Shown here: positions 10,458 to 20,620 of the stretch, in pieces
Numbering within the stretch: the stretch's first letter is position 1
Layout: each line of letters starts with the position of its first letter
Assembly (NCBI RefSeq): GCF_013133795.1
Contig: NZ_JABGBN010000002.1
Coordinates: 124,001-188,000, forward strand
Origin: Pelistega suis
Lineage (GTDB): Bacteria; Pseudomonadota; Gammaproteobacteria; Burkholderiales; Burkholderiaceae_B
Reading direction: 5' to 3'
DNA: 64,000 bases
Notes under the pieces: generated by a model
What the model was told of the DNA's origin: nothing
Databases searched by the model: none
What the model saw: the letters and a program-made list of their open reading frames with translations, nothing else
Translations under genes and position numbers: made by a program

Positions 10458-11324
10458 ATGAATCGTTCAACTTTAGGTATTATTTTATTAGCGGTGATTG
10501 CTTGGCTTGCATCATCGACATTGTTTATTGTGAGTGAGCGCAATTATGCCTTGGTGTTTAAGCTAGGTGAATGGCAGCGCACCATAACAGAGCCAGGTTT
10601 GTACTTTAAATTACCTTCACCATTACAAAACGTCGTGATGTTGGATAAACGTGTACAGACGATTGAGTCTGGAGATACTGAGCGTATTCAGACCTCTGAG
10701 AAAAAGAATTTGATTATTGATTCTTATATCAAATGGCGTATTCAAGACCCGCGTCAGTTCTATATCTCATTTGGTTCAGATACAAAAGCAGCGCAAAATC
10801 GTTTAAATGCGCAAATTCGTGATGCCTTAAACGCTTCCGTGAATACGCGTACAGTACGTGCGGTTGTATCGCAAGAGCGTGACATTGTGATGGCGGAGAT
10901 TTTACAAAATGTTGAATCGCGTGCTAAACCTCTTGGTATTCAAGTGGTGGATGTACGTCTAAAACGTATTGAATTCTCACAAGAAGTTTCAGACTCTGTG
11001 TATACCCGTATGCAAGCAGAGCGTAAGCAAGAAGCCAATAGCTTGCGAGCAAATGGTGCCGCAGAAAGCGAAACTATCCGTGCAGATGCTGATCGTCGTG
11101 TCCAAGAAGTGTTAGCGGAGGCCAATGCAAAAGCACAAGCTATTCGAGGTGAGGGCGATGCACAGGCAGCCAAAATTTATGCTGACGCTTATAGTCGCAA
11201 TCCTGACTTTTATAGTTTCTACAACAGTATGAATGCTTACAAAAACGTTTTTTCTTCTAAAAACGATTTGTTAGTGGTTGATCCAAAATCGGAGTTCTTT
11301 AAATATTTTAAAGAGTCTAAATGA
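10458..11324 (+). CDS. hflC: HflC, SPFH-family subunit of the HflKC complex
   Basis: The 288-aa partner of HflK has a membrane helix at about residues 5-26, followed by the band-7 domain (ERNYALVFKLGEWQRTI) and a long alanine-rich coiled coil. It ends in the conserved SFYNSMNAYKNVF-like segment. A good ribosome binding site (AAGGAG) precedes ATG 10458. In Alcaligenaceae hflKC are usually followed by a small DUF2065 gene before hisZ. None is visible here; the 166-base gap instead holds a possible promoter and a strong hairpin. Confidence 0.94.
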   Translation: MNRSTLGIILLAVIAWLASSTLFIVSERNYALVFKLGEWQRTITEPGLYFKLPSPLQNVVMLDKRVQTIESGDTERIQTSEKKNLIIDSYIKWRIQDPRQFYISFGSDTKAAQNRLNAQIRDALNASVNTRTVRAVVSQERDIVMAEILQNVESRAKPLGIQVVDVRLKRIEFSQEVSDSVYTRMQAERKQEANSLRANGAAESETIRADADRRVQEVLAEANAKAQAIRGEGDAQAAKIYADAYSRNPDFYSFYNSMNAYKNVFSSKNDLLVVDPKSEFFKYFKESK

Positions 11325-11406
11325 CGATAAAACAGCATGGCATGAAAAGTATTAAGACTTATTTCATATGAAAGAGAAACTTAATACGCTAAATTAATAA
11401 AAATTT

Positions 11407-11415
11407 TGCTATAAT
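11407..11415 (+). promoter_or_regulatory. Extended -10 promoter element upstream of hisZ
   Basis: TGCTATAAT is a perfect extended -10 element (TG-N-TATAAT). No clear -35 is seen 17 bases upstream. Transcription would start near 11422 and meet the strong terminator hairpin at 11441-11476 almost at once. Confidence 0.45.
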
Positions 11416-11440
11416 GCCGTGTAAGTTAAGAAATGTAAAT

Positions 11441-11476
11441 ACGGTCTACTTGCTTACGCAAATAGACCGTTTTTTT
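11441..11476 (+). terminator. Strong intrinsic terminator directly before hisZ
   Basis: ACGGTCTA (11441-11448) pairs perfectly with TAGACCGT (11463-11470). A second 4-bp stem (TTGC/GCAA) caps it with a 4-base loop, and six T follow (11471-11476). The hisZ ATG is only 14 bases further on. It can end hflKC transcription, or work as an attenuator for hisZ-purA if the -10 element at 11407-11415 is active. Confidence 0.85.
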
Positions 11477-11490
11477 ATTGGGCTTTCAAG

Positions 11491-12657
11491 ATGAGTGCGC
11501 AAAATTGGTTATTGCCAGACTATTTATCGGATATCTTGCCAGCAGAGGCTAGACGCATCGAGGAGTTACGTCGCCGTTTACTTGACCTGTATCGAACCCA
11601 TGGTTTTGAAATGGTGACACCACCATTGGTCGAGTACACAGACTCTTTATTTGCAGGTCAGCAAGATGCTTTATTTTTACAGACGTGTAAATTAGTCGAT
11701 CAAATATCGGGGCGCACAATGGGTGTGCGTGCGGATATGACACCGCAAATTACACGTATTGATGCACACTTATTAAATAGAGAGGGTGTAACACGTCTTT
11801 GTTATTGCGGTTCGGTCTTGCATGCTAAACCAGCCGGTCTTTTATCAGATCGCGAGCTGATGCAGATTGGTGCAGAGATTTATGGTTATGCGGGTCCAGA
11901 GGCGGATTATCAAGTGATCGAACTAGCATTAGAGAGTTTATCTGTTGCTGGTGTTGTCAATCCGCGAGTAGATTTAAATCACCCTGGTATTACGCGAGCA
12001 TTGATAGAGGCATTTCCTGCTTTTGCCAATGATATTGACACGATTTATACTTACCTTAAAGATAAGGATGTGGCATCTTTAAGCAGTTTGTTAAATCAAT
12101 ATCCAGAATTGCCTGCGACTATTCGAACAGGCTTATTGGCATTACCACAACTATACGGTGGCGTAGAGGTGTTAGAGCGAGCCAAACAGGTATTGCCAGA
12201 TTTGGAAGGGGTAACAGCGGGTCTAAATGCACTGGGCGAAATTGTCGCAACACTCGATAGTAATTTGGTGAGTATTGATTTGGCAGATGTCACAGGGTAT
12301 GCCTATCATTCAGGCGTTATTTTTGCATTATATGCGGACGGTTGGCATGAGGCATTGGTACGAGGTGGGCGTTATGATAATGCAGGCGCAGTCTATGGAC
12401 GTGCACGACCTGCGACAGGATTTAGTTTGGATTTGCGTAAATTATCAGCAGGCTTGACCCCCGCTAAAGCAAGTAGAGCGATTCGTGCACCTTGGTCTAA
12501 GGATGAGGCCTTGACGGCTAACATTAAAACCTTGCGAGCACAGGGCAATATTGTGGTACAAGAATTTCCAAATAGCCAATTTGCAGTAGATGAGTTTGTG
12601 TTTGAACAAGAACTTGTTTTTGAAGCGGGTGCATGGATTTTAAAGGATAAAAAGTAG
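11491..12657 (+). CDS. hisZ: ATP phosphoribosyltransferase regulatory subunit HisZ
   Basis: HisZ is a HisRS-like protein that forms an octamer with the short form of HisG and makes it sensitive to histidine. The 388-aa product begins with WLLPDYLSDILPAEARRIEELR and keeps class II synthetase features such as RADMTPQITRI. It lacks the anticodon-binding domain and the catalytic histidine motif of true HisRS. The gene sits between hflC and purA, as in Bordetella-type genomes. The ribosome binding site before ATG 11491 is weak. hisG is not in this window. Confidence 0.9.
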   Translation: MSAQNWLLPDYLSDILPAEARRIEELRRRLLDLYRTHGFEMVTPPLVEYTDSLFAGQQDALFLQTCKLVDQISGRTMGVRADMTPQITRIDAHLLNREGVTRLCYCGSVLHAKPAGLLSDRELMQIGAEIYGYAGPEADYQVIELALESLSVAGVVNPRVDLNHPGITRALIEAFPAFANDIDTIYTYLKDKDVASLSSLLNQYPELPATIRTGLLALPQLYGGVEVLERAKQVLPDLEGVTAGLNALGEIVATLDSNLVSIDLADVTGYAYHSGVIFALYADGWHEALVRGGRYDNAGAVYGRARPATGFSLDLRKLSAGLTPAKASRAIRAPWSKDEALTANIKTLRAQGNIVVQEFPNSQFAVDEFVFEQELVFEAGAWILKDKK

Positions 12658-12732
12658 TTTACAAAAGCGCATGGTTGTACATAGTAAGACACATTTGCGC
12701 TGAATAAGATACGTCATAGAGAGAACATAGGG

Positions 12733-14138
<1,406 letters not shown>

Positions 14139-14139
<1 letters not shown>

Positions 14140-14690
14140 TGATGAGCCTACCACAAAGTACAGAGACAGATTTATGGGTGAGTTGGTCAGACTACAATCG
14201 ATTGATTGAGCGTTTGGCATTAAATGTTCACCAGTCTGGTTGGAAATTTGATCAAATCGTTTGCTTAGCGCGTGGTGGTGTACGCGTAGGCGATGTACTA
14301 TCACGTATTTTTGATGTGCCATTAGGTATTCTTGCGACGAGCTCTTATCGAGAAGCAGCAGGGACAGTACAGGGTCAATTAGATATCGCAAAATTCATTA
14401 CGATTACACGCGGGACACTAGAAGGTCGAGTATTGCTCGTGGATGATATGGTGGATACAGGGCTAACTTTTAACAAGGTTTACGAGCACCTTTTATCCCA
14501 ATTTCCAGCGATTGAAGAAATGCGTTCTGCCGTATTGTGGTGGAAAGGACATTCTAAGGTTGAGCCACATTATTATGTGGATAAATTACCGACCAATCCT
14601 TGGATTCATCAACCATTCGAAGATTACGATAGCTTACGTCCACACCAATTAGAAGCATGGATTCGTAAGGGTACATCACAAAATTTATAA
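14139..14690 (+). CDS. Phosphoribosyltransferase (COG2236-type, purine salvage)
   Basis: The 183-aa protein carries a type I PRPP-binding motif, VLLVDDMVDTGLT, at about residues 98-110, plus CLARGGVRVGDVLS in the N-terminal half. This marks a phosphoribosyltransferase similar to the xanthine/hypoxanthine enzymes. Its overlap with purA suggests a role in purine salvage that feeds IMP or GMP pools. The exact base specificity cannot be read from the sequence. The second ATG at 14142 is an equally possible start. A strong terminator follows. Confidence 0.85.
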
Positions 14691-14714
14691 TCTTTGCTTG
14701 AAATATCACCGATA

Positions 14715-14747
14715 GATACCCTATCCGTAGTGGATAGGGTATTTTTA
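14715..14747 (+). terminator. Intrinsic terminator after the purA operon
   Basis: An 11-bp perfect stem (14716-14726 with 14732-14742) with a 5-base loop is followed by TTTT. It ends the purA-phosphoribosyltransferase transcript just before the rpsU promoter. Confidence 0.9.
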
Positions 14748-14764
14748 ATGGTAACGATAAGTGC

Positions 14765-14794
14765 TTGACAATATTAAAAAAATTGTGTCATAAT
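14765..14794 (+). promoter_or_regulatory. Sigma-70 promoter of the rpsU-dnaG-rpoD operon
   Basis: A perfect -35 TTGACA (14765-14770) and CATAAT (14789-14794) are 18 bases apart, with TG one base before the -10 (extended -10). The predicted start near 14801 leaves a 5' leader of about 205 bases ahead of rpsU. Confidence 0.8.
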
Positions 14795-14879
14795 TGATGG
14801 TTTATAGGTCTAGCTAGTTTTAGTTAGAAATAGTATTAACATTACTTACTTAAAAAAGGTCAGGTGATTTATTAAACCG

Positions 14880-14950
14880 TCTTTCGTTTTAAAGATAGAG
14901 TAGACGAAAGATTATGTCAGTATTTGGTATGGACTAGGCTGACACTTTTT
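14880..14950 (+). promoter_or_regulatory. Structured leader of rpsU with two stem-loops
   Basis: TCTTTCGT (14880-14887) pairs with ACGAAAGA (14904-14911). TGTCAG (14915-14920) pairs with CTGACA (14939-14944), which is followed by CTTTTT. The second hairpin looks like a weak terminator placed between promoter and gene. This could be an attenuator or a protein-binding leader for ribosomal protein bS21; the role is inference. Confidence 0.4.
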
Positions 14951-15005
14951 ACAGAACACCGTGAGTTATGCTGTAATAATTCACACTAGATTAAAGGATT
15001 TTAGA

Positions 15006-15218
15006 ATGCCAAGCGTTCGTCTTAAAGAAAATGAGCCATTTGAGGCTGCTCTACGTCGTTTTAAACGTACTATCGAAAAAACAGGTCTTTTAACAGATTT
15101 ACGTGCTCGTGAATTCTACGAAAAACCAACAACAGAGCGTAAGCGTAAACACGCTGCTGCGGTTAAACGTCACTACAAACGTATCCGTAGCCAACAATTA
15201 CCTCCACGTCTATACTAA
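15006..15218 (+). CDS. rpsU: 30S ribosomal protein bS21
   Basis: The 70-aa basic protein starts [20 protein letters not shown] and ends in the Arg/Lys-rich [17 protein letters not shown] tail, both diagnostic for bS21. AAGGA at 14994-14998 is well placed for ATG 15006; an in-frame GTG at 14961 would add 15 residues not found in the family. It is the first gene of the classic rpsU-dnaG-rpoD operon linking translation, replication and transcription. Confidence 0.96.
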   Translation: MPSVRLKENEPFEAALRRFKRTIEKTGLLTDLRAREFYEKPTTERKRKHAAAVKRHYKRIRSQQLPPRLY

Positions 15219-15226
15219 TTTTTAGT

Positions 15227-17131
15227 ATGATTCCTGAATCCTTTGTTCAGGAGTTGCTCAACCGTGTCAATGTTGAGGATGTGGTTGGGCAATACGTGCA
15301 ATTAAAAAAGAGCGGGGCCAATTTATTTGGCCTTTGTCCTTTTCATAACGAAAAAAGCCCATCTTTTTCAGTTAGTCCTCAAAAACAGTTTTTCCATTGC
15401 TTTAGTTGTGGTCAAGGTGGTAGTGCCATTGACTTCTTGATGAAGCATTTAGGATTGTCCTTCCCCGAAGCCGTTAAGCAATTAGCAAGTCGTGTGGGTA
15501 TGCAGGTCCCACAGAACCAACGGCGATTAAGTCCTAGACAAATAGCGGCAGAAAAAGCCCAAAAAGCCCGTAGTGAATTATTGCATGAGTGTTTAGAAAA
15601 AGCACAACAACATTATAAGACGCAGTTGCGTCATGCTACGTCAGCAATTGATTATTTAAAAGGTCGAGGTCTTGACGGTAAAACGGCCTTAAAATTTGGT
15701 CTGGGCTGGAGTGGTACGGATCGTCAAGGTTTAAAGACGGTTTTTGAGAACTATGATGATGCTTTATTGGTCGATGCTGGCTTAGTTATTCAGAGTGAGG
15801 ACTTGCGTAAGTATGATCGCTTTCGCGAACGTGTCACTTTTCCGATTTACAATGCAAGAGGCAAAATTATCGGATTTGGTGGTCGCATTATCGGTAATGG
15901 ACAACCTAAGTATTTAAACTCACCAGAAACAGAGATTTTCCACAAAGGCTCAGAGCTTTACGGTCTTTTTGAAAATCGACAAGGCATTCATAAAGAGGGC
16001 TTTGTACTGGTGGTAGAAGGCTATATGGATGTGGTGAGCCTAGCACAATTAGGACTAGAAAATGCCGTAGCCACATTAGGGACAGCGACCTCAAGTGAGC
16101 ATTTAACCAAGTTAATGCGCGTCACCCATAAAATAGTGTTTAGCTTTGATGGCGATAAGGCAGGGCGTCGAGCGGCTTGGAAAGCGTTGAATATTTGCTT
16201 ACCTTTATTGCGTGATGATGTCGCTATGCGCTTTTTATTCTTGCCAGAAGAGCATGATCCAGATACCTATATTCGTGAGTTTGGGCAAGAAAAATTCCGT
16301 GAGCAGGTTCAACAGTCTTTACCCTTATCCAGTTTTTTAATCGAAGAATTAAAGCAAAATTATCGATTGGATGAAGCAGAGGGTAGGGCAGCGTGTTTGC
16401 ATGAAATTCGGGCAATGTTGGTGCAAATCCCACAAGAAGCGATTATTCGTTTACAGATAGAAAAGGATATTGCTAAATTATTGGGTTTGACGCATGAAGA
16501 GTTAAAACAAGATTTAGCACAGTATCTTGAAGCACAACAATTGCGACAAGCACAGTATGTTCAACATGGGCAGCAAAGTGTGAGTTCAACCATCGTTGCT
16601 CATGAAGATGTCTTTGGGGCACGTTCAAATGTATCTGAATCGTCATCGAGCGGTAAGTTAGTATCCCCCAAAAGACCCACGCCTAAGTTTAAAGGACGTA
16701 CTCATCGAACAGTGGATCCTTTGTCTTTACGGATTATTCGATTGGTGATTAATCATCCAGAATTAATTCATAGTATGACAGAACGACAGCTTGAAATTTT
16801 AAACAAGCAGCCCCATTATGAGTTAGTAGTACAATTTTTGGCGATATGTATGGCACAAGGAACTGCGGTGGTAGGTCATTTGCAGCCATATCTTGCCAAT
16901 GAAGAAGAAATTCAACGCATTATCATGTCAACGGATAAAGATTCTTTACATGATGAAGTGTTAAATGACCCTATCGCAGAATGGTTAGGGATTATTAAAA
17001 AAGTAGAAATCGAAGGCTTAAAACAAGCGCTTAGCGAATTTACCTCAGCTGATTTACAGGACGAACAAAAAGTGCATCGTTATCGTCAACTGACCAAAAG
17101 GTTAAATAGACTGAGAGAAAAGCACATATAG
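15227..17131 (+). CDS. dnaG: DNA primase DnaG
   Basis: DnaG makes RNA primers for the replication fork. The 634-aa protein has an N-terminal CHC2 zinc finger (Cys37, His40, Cys58, Cys61), a TOPRIM catalytic core with EGYMDV near residue 264 and DGDKAGRRAA near 308, and a C-terminal helicase-binding domain. It begins 8 bases after rpsU. rpoD follows 80 bases downstream, with a TATAAT at 17143-17148 that might provide an internal promoter. Confidence 0.95.
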   Translation: MIPESFVQELLNRVNVEDVVGQYVQLKKSGANLFGLCPFHNEKSPSFSVSPQKQFFHCFSCGQGGSAIDFLMKHLGLSFPEAVKQLASRVGMQVPQNQRRLSPRQIAAEKAQKARSELLHECLEKAQQHYKTQLRHATSAIDYLKGRGLDGKTALKFGLGWSGTDRQGLKTVFENYDDALLVDAGLVIQSEDLRKYDRFRERVTFPIYNARGKIIGFGGRIIGNGQPKYLNSPETEIFHKGSELYGLFENRQGIHKEGFVLVVEGYMDVVSLAQLGLENAVATLGTATSSEHLTKLMRVTHKIVFSFDGDKAGRRAAWKALNICLPLLRDDVAMRFLFLPEEHDPDTYIREFGQEKFREQVQQSLPLSSFLIEELKQNYRLDEAEGRAACLHEIRAMLVQIPQEAIIRLQIEKDIAKLLGLTHEELKQDLAQYLEAQQLRQAQYVQHGQQSVSSTIVAHEDVFGARSNVSESSSSGKLVSPKRPTPKFKGRTHRTVDPLSLRIIRLVINHPELIHSMTERQLEILNKQPHYELVVQFLAICMAQGTAVVGHLQPYLANEEEIQRIIMSTDKDSLHDEVLNDPIAEWLGIIKKVEIEGLKQALSEFTSADLQDEQKVHRYRQLTKRLNRLREKHI

Positions 17132-17142
17132 CGGAAATATTG

Positions 17143-17148
17143 TATAAT
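17143..17148 (+). promoter_or_regulatory. Possible internal -10 box upstream of rpoD
   Basis: A perfect TATAAT lies 64 bases before the rpoD ATG. No good -35 is visible, so this is only a candidate for separate rpoD transcription. Confidence 0.25.
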
Positions 17149-17211
17149 TTAAGGTTACCGACTACTTTTATCTGTTAGAAGTATCAATCAATTTCACACG
17201 AAAGCATCACT

Positions 17212-19437
17212 ATGGCAGAAAACAAAAAAGCAGCGACCGCCAAAAAAACAACGGCTCAGTCGGCTGACAAAGTAACAAAAGCAGTAGCAGACGCTACTGT
17301 AGAGAAAAAGGCGAAAAAGACGACAGTTTCTGACGCACCGATTACTGAGAAAAAGGTAGCTAAGAAAACCGCAAAAGCGCCAAAAGAAGCGAAAGCAAGC
17401 AAAAAAGCAGAAGAATTAGAAGACGATTTTGATGATTTTGACGATTTCGAAGAAGCGCCTAAGAGCAAAAAATCGCCGGGTCGCCCTAAATCATCTTCAT
17501 CATCAGACGATTTGGATTTTGATGATGATGGTGGCGATGATGATAGCGTAGATATTGACTTCTCTGATAGTAAACAGGGACGTGGTAAGCGCCGTAGCGA
17601 AGGTTCTCGCTCGTCTACGCCAGAGCAAATTGAAGCACGTCGTGCCCAGATGAAGCAGCTTATTAAGCAAGGTAAAGATCGTGGATACTTAACTTATGCT
17701 GAAATTAATGACTCTTTATCGGATGATTTGGTTGATGCAGATGCTATTGATAGTATTATCAGTACATTCAGTGAAATGGGTATTCCTGTTTATGATCAAG
17801 CACCGACAGCTGAAGATTTAATCCTCAACGACAGTACGCCGATTAGTGACGATGATGATGTTGAAGATGAGGCTGAAGCAGCATTAACCACAGTAGATTC
17901 TGAGTTTGGTCGCACGACTGACCCTGTGCGTATGTATATGCGCGAGATGGGTTCAGTCGAATTATTAACACGTGACGGTGAGATTGAGATTGCCAAACGT
18001 ATTGAAGAAGGCTTAAAGGCGATGGTGATGGCAATTGCTGCCTCTCCAACCACTATCGAAGAAATTCTTAATCATATCCAACGTGTACGTGACGGTGAGG
18101 CGCAAATTGATGAAATCGTAGACGGACTAATTGCCGATGACGGTGAGGAATACGCGGGTTCAGGTGCTGCCTTAGAAGAAGACGCAGACGATGGTCCAGG
18201 TGGTATGAGTAGCAAACAAATCGAAATGCTACACGAACAAGCCATGGTGAAGTTTGACCAAGTCGAAAAAGCTTTCAAAAAAATGAAAGCCGAGTGCGAA
18301 AAAGGTGCTTACCAATCCAAAGCTTACGAAGCAGCTCATCAAATCATCCATGATGAATTGCTAGGTGTTCGTTTTACCGCTAAGATTGTAGAAAAACTCG
18401 CTAATACCTTGCGTGCCCATGTTGATCAGGTACGTAATTTAGAGCGTCAGATGCTAACGGTTTGCGTGGATCGTGTTGATATGCCACGTGAGCATTTTAT
18501 TGAATCATTCCCCGGTAATGAAACCAATTTAGAATGGGTCAATAAAGAAATCGCTTCTGGTGCAAAATATGCAGAAAAATTAGCGCGTTTTATTCCAGAT
18601 ATCCATGAAATTCAACAGAAATTTATTGAGCTTGAAAAAGAGGTGATTCTACCCATTCAAGATCTAAAGGATGTGAATAAACGCATGGTTAATGGTGAGG
18701 CAAAAGCCAAGAAAGCTAAGCGCGAAATGATTGAGGCGAACTTACGTCTGGTGATTTCAATCGCTAAGAAATACACTAACCGTGGTTTACAATTCTTAGA
18801 CCTTATCCAAGAGGGCAATATCGGTTTGATGAAAGCCGTGGATAAGTTTGAGTATCGTCGAGGCTATAAATTCTCAACCTATGCGACATGGTGGATTCGT
18901 CAAGCGATTACACGTTCTATCGCTGACCAAGCCCGTACAATTCGTATTCCTGTCCATATGATTGAAACGATTAATAAGATGAATCGTATTAATCGTCAGA
19001 TTTTACAAGAAACAGGCGTTGAGCCTGATCCAGCGACATTGGCACAGAAAATGGATATGCCAGTCGAAAAAGTACGTAAAATTCTTAAAATCGCCAAAGA
19101 ACCTATCTCTATGGAGACCCCAATTGGTGATGATGACGATTCGCACTTAGGTGATTTTATCGAAGACTTGAGCACATTAGCGCCAGCAGATTCTGCATTG
19201 CAGCGTTCAATGAGCGAAGTTTTTGAAGAAGTGATTAACTCACTCACACAGCGTGAGGGTAAAGTATTACGTATGCGTTTTGGTATTGGTATGAGCTCAG
19301 ACCAAACACTAGAAGAAGTCGGTAAACAATTTGATGTAACACGTGAACGTATTCGTCAGATTGAAGCAAAAGCCTTACGTAAATTACGTCACCCAAGCCG
19401 TGCGGATAAGCTAAAGAGTTTCTTAGAGAATTCTTAA
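17212..19437 (+). CDS. rpoD: RNA polymerase primary sigma factor RpoD (sigma-70)
   Basis: RpoD directs core polymerase to housekeeping promoters. The 741-aa protein has a Lys/Ala-rich then Asp/Ser-rich N-terminal extension of about 130 residues, typical of Burkholderiales RpoD. Region 1.2 follows at about 240-270, then the non-conserved region, region 2 ([12 protein letters not shown] to [11 protein letters not shown], about 512-566), region 3, and region 4 with the helix-turn-helix [20 protein letters not shown] at about 700-719. It is the last gene of rpsU-dnaG-rpoD and ends at a strong terminator. Confidence 0.97.
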   Translation: MAENKKAATAKKTTAQSADKVTKAVADATVEKKAKKTTVSDAPITEKKVAKKTAKAPKEAKASKKAEELEDDFDDFDDFEEAPKSKKSPGRPKSSSSSDDLDFDDDGGDDDSVDIDFSDSKQGRGKRRSEGSRSSTPEQIEARRAQMKQLIKQGKDRGYLTYAEINDSLSDDLVDADAIDSIISTFSEMGIPVYDQAPTAEDLILNDSTPISDDDDVEDEAEAALTTVDSEFGRTTDPVRMYMREMGSVELLTRDGEIEIAKRIEEGLKAMVMAIAASPTTIEEILNHIQRVRDGEAQIDEIVDGLIADDGEEYAGSGAALEEDADDGPGGMSSKQIEMLHEQAMVKFDQVEKAFKKMKAECEKGAYQSKAYEAAHQIIHDELLGVRFTAKIVEKLANTLRAHVDQVRNLERQMLTVCVDRVDMPREHFIESFPGNETNLEWVNKEIASGAKYAEKLARFIPDIHEIQQKFIELEKEVILPIQDLKDVNKRMVNGEAKAKKAKREMIEANLRLVISIAKKYTNRGLQFLDLIQEGNIGLMKAVDKFEYRRGYKFSTYATWWIRQAITRSIADQARTIRIPVHMIETINKMNRINRQILQETGVEPDPATLAQKMDMPVEKVRKILKIAKEPISMETPIGDDDDSHLGDFIEDLSTLAPADSALQRSMSEVFEEVINSLTQREGKVLRMRFGIGMSSDQTLEEVGKQFDVTRERIRQIEAKALRKLRHPSRADKLKSFLENS

Positions 19438-19506
19438 CTTATTGGAATAAAAGCCCTTTTGGACGTGTAAGCACGATTTGAAGGACTTTTTAAGCGAATA
19501 CTTAAG

Positions 19507-19541
19507 CGCCCCACTATAGTTGTATAGTGGGGCGTTTTTTT
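19507..19541 (+). terminator. Strong intrinsic terminator after rpoD
   Basis: A 12-bp perfect stem (19507-19518 with 19523-19534) with a GTTG loop is followed by seven T. It closes the rpsU-dnaG-rpoD operon. Confidence 0.95.
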
Positions 19542-19628
19542 GGAATTTTGGCATAAAAAGTCTCTAGGACATTTTTGTCATATTGAAAATTTATCTTTCT
19601 AGAAATATCCTTTTTGTAAGTTATTACA

Positions 19629-19656
19629 TTGATTCATGTGTATATATGTGTATAAT
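19629..19656 (+). promoter_or_regulatory. Promoter/operator of the hicAB pair
   Basis: TTGATT (19629-19634) and TATAAT (19651-19656) are 16 bases apart. The spacer contains the direct repeat ATGTGTATA at 19636-19644 and 19646-19654, one helical turn apart, a plausible site for autoregulation by the HicB DNA-binding domain. The predicted transcription start falls almost on the ribosome binding site, so the leader would be very short. Confidence 0.45.
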
Positions 19657-19671
19657 AAAAGGAGTTTCAGA

Positions 19672-19851
19672 ATGAACTCAAAGGATTTGATTAAAGAGTT
19701 AAAAGAAATAGGGTGTATTTTTATCAGGTATGGTAAAGGAGATCACCAAATATGGATGTCACCTATTACACATAAGAAATTTGCTATACCTCATCCCAAA
19801 AAGGAATTGCCGATAGGGACTTTAACTACTATAAAAAAGCAGCAGGTTTAA
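19672..19851 (+). CDS. hicA: HicA-type mRNA interferase toxin
   Basis: The 59-aa protein starts MNSKDLIKELKEIGCIF and contains GKGDHQIWMSP, matching the HicA double-stranded-RNA-binding-like fold with its catalytic histidine (family GSHH-type motif; here G-D-H). It ends with the usual PHPKKELPIGTL segment. HicA degrades mRNAs and is neutralised by HicB. GGAG at 19661-19664 sets ATG 19672; a longer frame from 19636 lacks a ribosome binding site and starts in the promoter. The last residues after the TLTTIKKQ helix are few compared with many HicA proteins, so the C-terminus may be slightly short. Confidence 0.85.
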   Translation: MNSKDLIKELKEIGCIFIRYGKGDHQIWMSPITHKKFAIPHPKKELPIGTLTTIKKQQV

Positions 19852-19864
19852 TTAGGAGATAATG

Positions 19865-20302
19865 ATGTTATTTACTGTGGGTATTGAAACACCTAAGAGT
19901 ACGGATGAAGCATTTGGCATTGTTGTGCCAGTATTATGTTCTGATGAATATAGCTGTTTTAGTGCAGCAGATACAATAGAACAAATTCACTCACAAGCGA
20001 TTGATGCTATCTATTCTTTATTAGATGAAATGTTAGCAGATGGCATTAATCTTTTAAATTTAAAGGATTTGGGATTTAGTACGTATAGGGAATTAGACGA
20101 TTTTAAACATTGTGATGCGTGGTTATTGCTAGAAGTAGATATTAGTGGTTTCTTTGGGAAACGGCAAAGAGTAAATGTTGTATTGCCTCAGTATCTTATT
20201 GACCGCATTGATCAGCGGGTATTAACTAATCCAGCGTATCAAGATAGAAGTCATTTTTTGACTATTGCGTCCCAGCATGAATTAGCCATTCCCTCTATTT
20301 AA
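19865..20302 (+). CDS. hicB: HicB-type antitoxin
   Basis: The 145-aa protein has an N-terminal HicB partial-RNase-H-like fold (FTVGIETPKSTDEAFGIVVP) and a C-terminal ribbon-helix-helix-like segment (QRVNVVLPQYLIDRIDQRV). It binds HicA and probably represses the operon. AGGAG at 19854-19858 fits ATG 19865 better than ATG 19862. It lies 13 bases after hicA. The pair sits in an AT-rich patch between the rpoD terminator and a mutM fragment, which suggests horizontal gain. Confidence 0.83.
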   Translation: MLFTVGIETPKSTDEAFGIVVPVLCSDEYSCFSAADTIEQIHSQAIDAIYSLLDEMLADGINLLNLKDLGFSTYRELDDFKHCDAWLLLEVDISGFFGKRQRVNVVLPQYLIDRIDQRVLTNPAYQDRSHFLTIASQHELAIPSI

Positions 20303-20306
20303 CCCC

Positions 20307-20416
20307 CATCATCGTTGGCAACGAGGGCAAAAGAAAGTCCCTCGCTGACCAATAATACTTTTTTGAATGGGTGTGTCACAAACTTGACAAACCTCACCAA
20401 CATCTTCTCCATAAAT
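20307..20416 (+). repeat. Direct repeat, left copy (mutM tail)
   Basis: This left copy matches 21831-21937 in the same orientation. The two copies bound a unit that holds the porin gene and its leader. Recombination between them would delete the porin and leave mutM intact. Confidence 0.8.
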
Positions 20417-20425
20417 ACCATTCAT
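20309..20425 (-). pseudogene. Duplicated fragment of the mutM 3' end (zinc-finger tail)
   Basis: On the minus strand this stretch encodes about 38 residues ending [17 protein letters not shown] then CPRCQR and stop, the C-terminal zinc finger of MutM. It repeats the end of the intact mutM at 21833-22651. At least 59 bases (20322-20380 against 21846-21904) are identical, and the similarity then fades with substitutions and a 3-base indel up to about 20416. The rest of the gene is missing. Both copies lie in the same orientation exactly 1,524 bases apart and flank the porin gene. Confidence 0.85.
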
Positions 20426-20426
20426 T

Positions 20427-20620
20427 CTGCATAGCGGAATATTTTGTTTTGTCTTGATTGTTTTTATTATTATATTTTTGCATGATGGATAAAAAGCATC
20501 AAAAATGAAACAAAATTAGTGTTAATACGAGTTTTATTTAATGTCGAGTTTTAAGAGAATAGTCAACGAAGGAGGTTGTTGTAATGCAGTAATAAATTTA
20601 ATTGAATTCTGGAGACATCT
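20427..20620. other. AT-rich leader of the porin gene
   Basis: This gap between the mutM fragment and the porin ATG is AT-rich. It contains no open frame or strong sigma-70 promoter that I can support. CTGGAG at 20610-20615 is the porin ribosome binding site. Confidence 0.5.
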
